In this document: piece after piece, positions 57,991-64,000 of the stretch
How positions within the stretch are numbered: position 1 is the stretch's first letter
How the letters are laid out: every line of letters starts with the position of its first letter
Origin: Benincasa hispida
Taxonomy: Eukaryota; Streptophyta; Magnoliopsida; Cucurbitales; Cucurbitaceae
Assembly: GCF_009727055.1 (NCBI RefSeq)
Contig: NC_052357.1
Coordinates: 88,143,906-88,207,905, forward strand
Reading direction: 5' to 3'
Length of the DNA: 64,000 nt
Position numbers and translations under genes: made by a program
The notes under the pieces: model-generated
Database searches by the model: none
Told to the model about the DNA's origin: nothing
The model's input: only the letters and a program-made list of their open reading frames with translations

Positions 57991-58979
57991 AGGCTAAATC
58001 ATAAAAAATGTTCTTAAACTTTATATTTTGGATAAAAAATGCTTATAAACTTTCAAAAGTTAAAAAAAAGTATCCTTAAACTTTAAAAAAGAGTTAAAAA
58101 AATGTTCTTGCCGATAGTTTTGGATTAAAATTTTGTTTAAAAAATACCTTTAAACTTAAAAAATAAAAAATAAAAAAACATCTTCACAATAAAAATCGTT
58201 AATATCTCCTTGCAAAAATAATTTTAAAATTATATAAAAAAAAAGTCTAAAATACTCATACGGTTAATATAGTGATTAATTTGTTTAAAGTTTTCTTAAG
58301 TTCAAAAAATCCAATTCTAAAACAAATTATATAGATATTTTCATTTTTTTTTTCATGTAGATATTTTATTTTTCTCTTAATTTTTCAATATTTAGCTTAC
58401 ACTAATTTTCTCAACAACAAAAAATTAAGTTAAATCATTAAATCACTCAAAATTTCAAAATTGAAATCTCCCATTTAAACATGTCAAAATGGTAAATAGC
58501 CAAATAAAAAAAATGTATTTGGCTATTAACACATACACTTAACTGCTAACGGATAACTTTGTTAAAACATTTAAGTCTTAAAATTCTTTGGTGCTTCTTT
58601 TATTCTATTTTTTCTTATTCTAGTCCATATACCTGAGCCGAAGTGTGCAATTTTATTTATTTACTCTTTTTATATAAATAAATGTTAATAAAAATTGGAG
58701 TAAAAGGCTATTGAAGTAAGGATGGGAGAAAAAAATAAGGAAAATACAGAAGTAAGATGGTATTAACAATTTTTGTTCATATAACAGTAAGGATATTTTT
58801 GAATTTTTTTTTTTTTTTTTTTTTTTAAGTTAAGGATATTTTTGTAACCTAAGCTTAGAAGTATTTTTTACACAAAACACTAACGATTTCCATCCAGAAC
58901 TAATGGTAAGAGTATTTTTTAACTCATTTTGGAAGTTTAAGGGTATTTATGAAACTTTTAAAAGTTTAGGAATACTTTT
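57991..58979. mobile_element. Inverted-repeat DNA element, right end lost
   Basis: The left arm (57991 to about 58140, AGGCTAAATCATAAAAAATG) and the complement of the right arm (about 58840-58979, ending AAACTTTTAAAAGTTTAGG) are long imperfect inverted repeats. The AT-rich interior carries no open frame. The right terminus was removed or displaced by the copia LTR at 58980. The copy at 47574-48110 is related. Confidence 0.65.
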
Positions 58980-59744
58980 TGTTGGGAGAAAATGGAATAT
59001 ATAAACTGAATACACTAGAAAATTGATTACACCTTAACTAGAAAATAGTACACTCAATGTATAGTATTCAAACTCAAATTTAAGCCAAATGATGTAACAA
59101 GGCTTAGATATGGAAATAATCAAAGACTTGAAAGAACCTTAAAACCTTTGGAGACTCAAAATGTAGTCGAGACACGCTTTTAATAAGCATTGTCCTGAAG
59201 ACAATTATTCGCTCTGCACGGGTTGCAAGGGGAGTACAGTGATCGTCTCAGCAGGATACAACGACTAACTCTGGTAGAACTACAACCTTGAACTACTCGT
59301 ATCTGGCAGAACTCTTGGATACTTACTTTCAACTTAACTTAAGAACAAAATAAAGAAATAAAGGAAAAAAAAAAAAAAAAAGAGAGAGAAAACTTTTCAA
59401 TCTGGAATGAGATGCGACAAATGAAGAACCAAGTTGCTATTCTAGCAACTTAATAACCCTCCAAATTACAAAATAAAATCAAATAAATATAAACATTGAA
59501 ACATTTGTCAATTTAACTCAATTGAGTTGTTACTTGACAAAAATCAAACATAACTCACTCAAATTGAAGAAACTACAAATTTGACTTTCATACATGTTAA
59601 ATTTGTGCATGAAACATCATGTCAATTTTAAGTTTCAGTTCAATTTGAAAGTTTCTAAACAATGAATTTATTCTACACAATTAAATCCACTTTTATATTT
59701 CAATATTCAATTGTTTCACTTTCTTTCACTATATATATCCAACA
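58980..59744 (-). repeat. 3' LTR of element E
   Basis: The 765-bp LTR runs from TGTTGGATATATATAG (complement of 59744) to TTCTCCCAACA (complement of 58980), with TGTTGG...CCAACA ends. It includes a T-rich run on the minus strand and shares no obvious sequence with the LTRs of A, C or D. Confidence 0.82.
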
Positions 59745-60289
59745 ATCCCCCACATGAAAGAAAGTGAGAAAAATAAAATAAACCCGTTGAGAGCAAACAG
59801 ACAAGCTATGCATCAGAAGAGGTGTCTTCTGGACTTGAACCTTCCTTAAAGAATATCCATCAATTTTAGTGAAGGAATAATGAGACTAAGCTCTGAACCT
59901 ATCCTTCTCATCGGTGAATTGAGACAATAGATATCATACACAACTCATCTTGTATTTTTGAGTTATATACGTTTGTGCCCATTTTGGTCCTGGACAAAAA
60001 ATTCTGAATTCATAAGAGCTTTAGAGAACATAAGCCATTTGAAAAGTTTTCATAGAAGCGACCCCATTTCTGAAGGAATGGACAACCCCAACAACTTTTG
60101 CTCTCACATAGGTGATGTCGATTAAGAGTATTATGTCATTACTCCTCTTGTAAAATAAGATATCAATATAACCTTAACATCAACAGGCTACATACTCTAG
60201 AACAACATAGAAATGGAAAGAAATTATAAGTTTCTTAATGTGTCAACTATGAATTATCTAACTAGTTTGCCTATTAAACCTAGATTTTG

Positions 60290-61050
60290 GGATCTCCATT
60301 CAACTAGGTTAGATTACCACCAGATAACTCATTCAATAAGCTTTAGCCCAATTTCCGTCGATGTATATGTGACTTGCTCTCTTAACAATCCTTTTGTTAA
60401 AGAATCTGCAATATTCTCTTTTGATTTCACATAACCAATGAAAATTATTCCATTAGAGAGCAATTGCCTTATCAAATTATGCCTACGCCTAATATGTCGT
60501 GACTTTCCGTTATAGACATTATTCTTGGCTCTCATAGAAGTTGCTAAATTGTCACAATAAATACATATTGCACTTACAGGCTTTGGCAACAATGAAATAT
60601 CTTCAAAAAAAAAAAATTTGAAGCCACTCAACTTCTTCTTCTGTTTTATCAAGAACTATAAACTCTAATTCTATAGTAGAAGTGCTACGTATGTTTTGAA
60701 GATTTTCATGATACAACTGCTCCACCTAAGGTAAAAATGTACCCACTAGTCGATTTAGTTTTCATGTCATTAGAGATTCAATTAGCATCATTAAATCCTT
60801 CAAATACATGTGGATACCTTGTATAATGCAATCCATAGGCTAGAATGTACTTCAAGTATCTTAGAACTCTAACTAACGCATATCAATGATCGTGCCCATG
60901 ATTGCTGGTGTATATTGCTAACCTTCCTACTTAATAAACAATATCAGGTATTGTACAATTCATTATGTACATTAAGCTACCAATAACTCTAGAATATTAT
61001 AGAGAAGACACACCTTCATCATTTTTTTTTCTTCAACTTATAATTTGGAT
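60290..61050 (-). pseudogene. Copia RNase H of element E
   Basis: The open minus-strand segment 60652-60329 reads ICIYCDNLATSMRAKNN, GKSRHIRRRHNLIRQLLSNG and YVKSKENIADSLTKGL, the RNase H end of a copia pol distinct from elements A-D (GKSRHIRRRH rather than GKHIERKYH). Upstream to 61050 the frame is broken but similar RT/RNase H text is traceable, for example MYIMNCTIPDIVY near 60970-60935. Inactive fragment. Confidence 0.8.
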
Positions 61051-61062
61051 CAATGGAGTAAC

Positions 61063-62566
61063 TGTTGAGATTGGTGTCCTAATTCTCCCGGAGTCTCGTT
61101 GTTTGTAATTATACACATTGTTTTATGAATAAAATAATTATTATTTCATTCTGGTATTTACTCATATCCAATAAACAAAGCTTCATGGTTATCTTATGTA
61201 AACTTAAGCATGTATATGTGATATACAAGTGGATCATGCCTTGAGTGATAACCTAAATAGGTCTGTAGTATAAGAATTAAGGTGGGATACCTGATCCTAG
61301 TGACACTACAGATACAGCTCACTTTGTAGAGGTTTGCAAGTGTTGTAAACTACTACAGATGGTAGATCCTGACCATTCATGTGGAGACATGCGAACAGGG
61401 GTGTCCTATACAAAGAGTTTGTATAAGACCGGACCACGAGATGACTAGACTCTGTATATAACGTCGTTGATACTAAAGACTTACATCTCACCTAAATAAC
61501 CATAGGTGACACGATCTCAATCCTGAGTGTTCTGAGAACTCCTGCCTTTGAGGGCGGTTCTTTGATTAGTATGGGTGAGAGTGACCCGATTGCCAACTCA
61601 ATATGCCTTCCTTTTTGGGGACTTGTCTGATTTGGGAGCTAGGAACTCAATTACACAATATGGAATTCACTTCTTCCCCGAAGCAGGGGTAAGTAGATAG
61701 ATTGCTCCCTTAAGGGCTAATTCCGGAGCTTGAACATAGTGGCCACAACTTCTCTTTGGAAGAGAGGACTCAGTCATAGTGGGACAATGACTTATGTTCA
61801 TTAGAAGATTTAGTGGTACTTAAGGAGTTAGATGTAACTACAAGGGCATAACGGTTATTGGTCGAGTTGTACTTACGAGCAATCTGTGAAGGGTTGTCAC
61901 ACTATTATTGGTTAAAATGGACACATAATATATTTGTGGTAAGGAGAGTTCAGCTGTCGATCTTTAGTGGAGTGCTTGACAGTTAACGGATGGTTGATCC
62001 CGTGACTAAAGAGTTTAGTTAGTTATTCACATATTGTTGGAGCTTCGAGCTACAGGTCCATAAGGTCCCTTTGGTAGCTCAATGGGTTCAAGTTGAGAGT
62101 GGTGTTGATTTTAAATGTTCAAATTAACAAGAGGTAATTCGATTATATATGATATGATCGATATAGTGTATGAGATACATCAAGTGGAGGATTAATGTAA
62201 ATGAGATTTATATAAGTGTCATGGATTAGAAAAAAAAGCTATGGTTTATATGTTTCATAAGATGAAATATTAAAACTATGGGTTATAATATATTATGGTA
62301 AGTTAGTTATCATTTATATTTATAATAATATTAATTATTGGATAATTATCTATTTTTCTCTAATAACCAATTGAGTCGGAGGTTATTGGTGGTTTCATGG
62401 TAACCGTGAGATAAAAGGAAAAATGTTTTCCTATTTTTAGTAAGGATTTACAAAATTGTTAATTTGAATTTTTCATTCTTGAAAAATACTCAAGGAGAAG
62501 TTGTCAAGTAAATCAGTTACTCAACGATAGCTTGGAGTTAGCTAAACAATCGTGGAATGTTCTTAC
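61063..62566 (+). repeat. Copia LTR, 3'-truncated
   Basis: It starts TGTTGAGATTGGTGTCC and follows the family of the LTRs in C and D through to TTAGCTAAACAATCGTGG, where another LTR begins. GTAAC (61058-61062) would be its target copy. No primer site follows, because the end is missing. Confidence 0.85.
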
Positions 62567-62975
62567 TGTTAGGGTTGATACCCTAAAGTCTCGTGTCCTG
62601 TAGTTTGTAAATAGTTTATATGAACGCTTGTGTTGTATAATATGATATTTACTTCACATCTTGTATTTTTGCTCAGTTGTTTGCTTTACCACAAACTAAT
62701 AAACATAAAATTCCTGGTTATCTGTATGTGACTCAAGCATGTATGTGATGACATACAAGTGGATCATATCTTGAGTGATAACCAAAATGGTCTATAGTAT
62801 ATAGATATAGGAGGGAAACCTTGTCCTAGTAACTCTACGGATACGACCCGCTTTGTGGAATGGTCACAAGTGTTGTGACTTATCACAGATGGTCTGATCC
62901 TGATCATTCATGTTGGGGACATGCGAACGGGGACGTCCTATACAAAGAGTTTGTATAAGACTTGACCACGAAGTG
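62567..62975 (+). repeat. Copia LTR start, truncated
   Basis: It starts TGTTAGGGTTGATACCC after CTTAC and matches the first 400 bp of the family LTR up to GACCACGAAGTG. It is cut by the LTR at 62976. Confidence 0.82.
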
Positions 62976-64000
62976 TGATGACATGCAGAAATGCATGTCA
63001 TCTTAGGCCTTTTATTTAGAATTATGAAGGCTGTTGAGCAGAACATGCGACAATTATGTTAGGAATTCACGAGAAAATGAGTTTGCGGCATTCAGCATTG
63101 AGAATCTCGGCTAACCTATTATTATGTGTTATTATGCGTTCAATTGTCTATTTTGTAGCTAATGCAGGAAGTGGACACAAATGCGGAAGCCGGGCTACTG
63201 CATAGATGACCGCATGCGGAGAAACTCTCCATCGCAAGGGCGAATGCATACGATCAACACATGGGTGTTGCGGTGATCAGTCGCATACGTCCATCGCTTA
63301 GGAGTTGCAATCATCAAGCGATTGCGGTCATCATGTAAAGTTGCAGTATTAAGCGAATACGGTCACTATACGATTGCGGCTACACAATAACGCATAATAG
63401 AGGGATCAACGCAAGGTTGGTAGAATAGATGCATCTCTCGGGAAAATCAATGTTGAAATTTCACCTACCACGCCATTAGCAGCAGAGATTCAGAAAAAGA
63501 CTAACGTGTCGTGAATGTCAGAATCAGAGCAGTCCATTAATGTTGTCGGCGATCAAGTTCTATATATAGAAGTCGATGAGCAGAAATTCAGGTCATCCAG
63601 GGTCTTTCACCTGAGGCTCGCCTTAGTGCGGATCCCTGTGATTCAGACTAACGCGTGAGAAAGAAGCTTGAGAGTTCTTCATCTCCTTCATCCATTTCGA
63701 GTGACGACCGAAGCCTTCAATTAGAGCTAGATCTCGAGAGAGTCAGTTCCACCGCCGGCAGCCTTGACACACATCTACTGAAAGCAAGACATTGCTTCCA
63801 GTTGGTCATTTCATTTTCTCTTCTTTTCTTATATTGTATTGTATCACATTTTGGGATTAAGGAATTAATACATTATGTGTTCAATGAATTTCTATGTCTC
63901 CTTCGATTCCATCTCCATCTTCTTTACTTAGCATCCTTAACTTTCATTGCATCACTTAGTGAGATTGCTAAAGTATCGCATACTTAGTCATGTGAATTAG
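62976..64000 (+). repeat. Putative gypsy LTR, runs off the window
   Basis: It starts TGATGACATGC and then, after AGAAAT, GCATGTCATC, so the first bases form a hairpin with 10-bp arms. AAGTG (62971-62975) may be the target copy. It is rich in GCGGTCAT/GCGATTGCGG words and has a TATATATAG box at 63572 followed by a transcribed-looking part. The open frame at 63655-63987 is not recognised and is probably LTR sequence. The gypsy assignment rests on general resemblance. Confidence 0.6.

Larger units (their letters stand above)
58980..61062 (-). mobile_element. Copia element E, 3' end only
   Basis: It is a third copia lineage on the minus strand. It holds RNase H remains (60300-60660), a polypurine tract (minus-strand ATGTGGGGGATTG, about 59745-59757) and a 3' LTR (59744-58980). 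Its 5' part is cut at 61062 by a plus-strand LTR. CTTTT at 58975-58979 may be its target copy. Confidence 0.8.

Noticed and set aside
63655..63987. 110-codon open frame at the window end
   Set aside because: It lies in the transcribed-looking part of a presumed LTR, becomes F/L/S-rich and hydrophobic, and matches no domain I recognise.

Overview
The window is nuclear DNA of a flowering plant, probably a cucurbit. The evidence is an intron-rich nuclear gene for a plastid protein, plant-type Ty1/copia and Ty3/gypsy elements, and a BED/hAT transposase. The family-level guess rests only on my recognition of the repeat families. The assembly is a short-read draft: there is a 770-base N gap, and four head-to-head Tn5 mosaic-end adapters remain in the sequence.

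Positions 1-45583 are a stack of transposable elements inserted into each other. Copia element A (1-4996, +) cuts a gypsy element (4997-11331, -). The gypsy gag frame is also split by a solo LTR (5976-9752, -), which is itself split by a second solo LTR (7381-9303, +). Exact 5-bp target duplications (ATTAT, GTTAT) mark the two solo LTRs. From 11445 to about 45583 lies a hAT DNA transposon. Its transposase (12465-14461) is cut by copia element B (14462-22589, -), and its far end reappears at 45079-45583. Copia element C (22597-45078, +) fills the rest. Its integrase/RT junction holds a reverse LTR (28442-39285, duplication AGAGA), which in turn holds copia element D (29743-38529, +). The 3' LTR of C holds another reverse solo LTR (42087-44116), whose assembled sequence is scrambled by the adapter junctions.

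Positions 45584-48575 are AT-rich intergenic DNA with MITE and SINE remnants. Positions 48576-57528 hold the one intact host gene: nine exons, eight GT-AG introns and 667 codons. It encodes a predicted plastid AAA-type ATPase with a C-terminal R3H-like region, of the SPD1/Ycf45 family. Its third intron carries a LINE remnant and its eighth intron carries several MITEs and a SINE.

Positions 57529-64000 return to repeats: a 63-A tract, an inverted-repeat DNA element related to one upstream of the gene, a different copia lineage (58980-61062, -), two truncated copia LTRs (61063-62975), and the start of a long LTR that runs off the window (62976-64000). No CRISPR, operon, rRNA or functional tRNA gene was seen. 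The most unusual signals are the adapter junctions, arrays of a palindromic motif (CTAAACGATCGTTTAG) in copia LTRs and leaders, and two copia elements that go from leader to protease with almost no gag.
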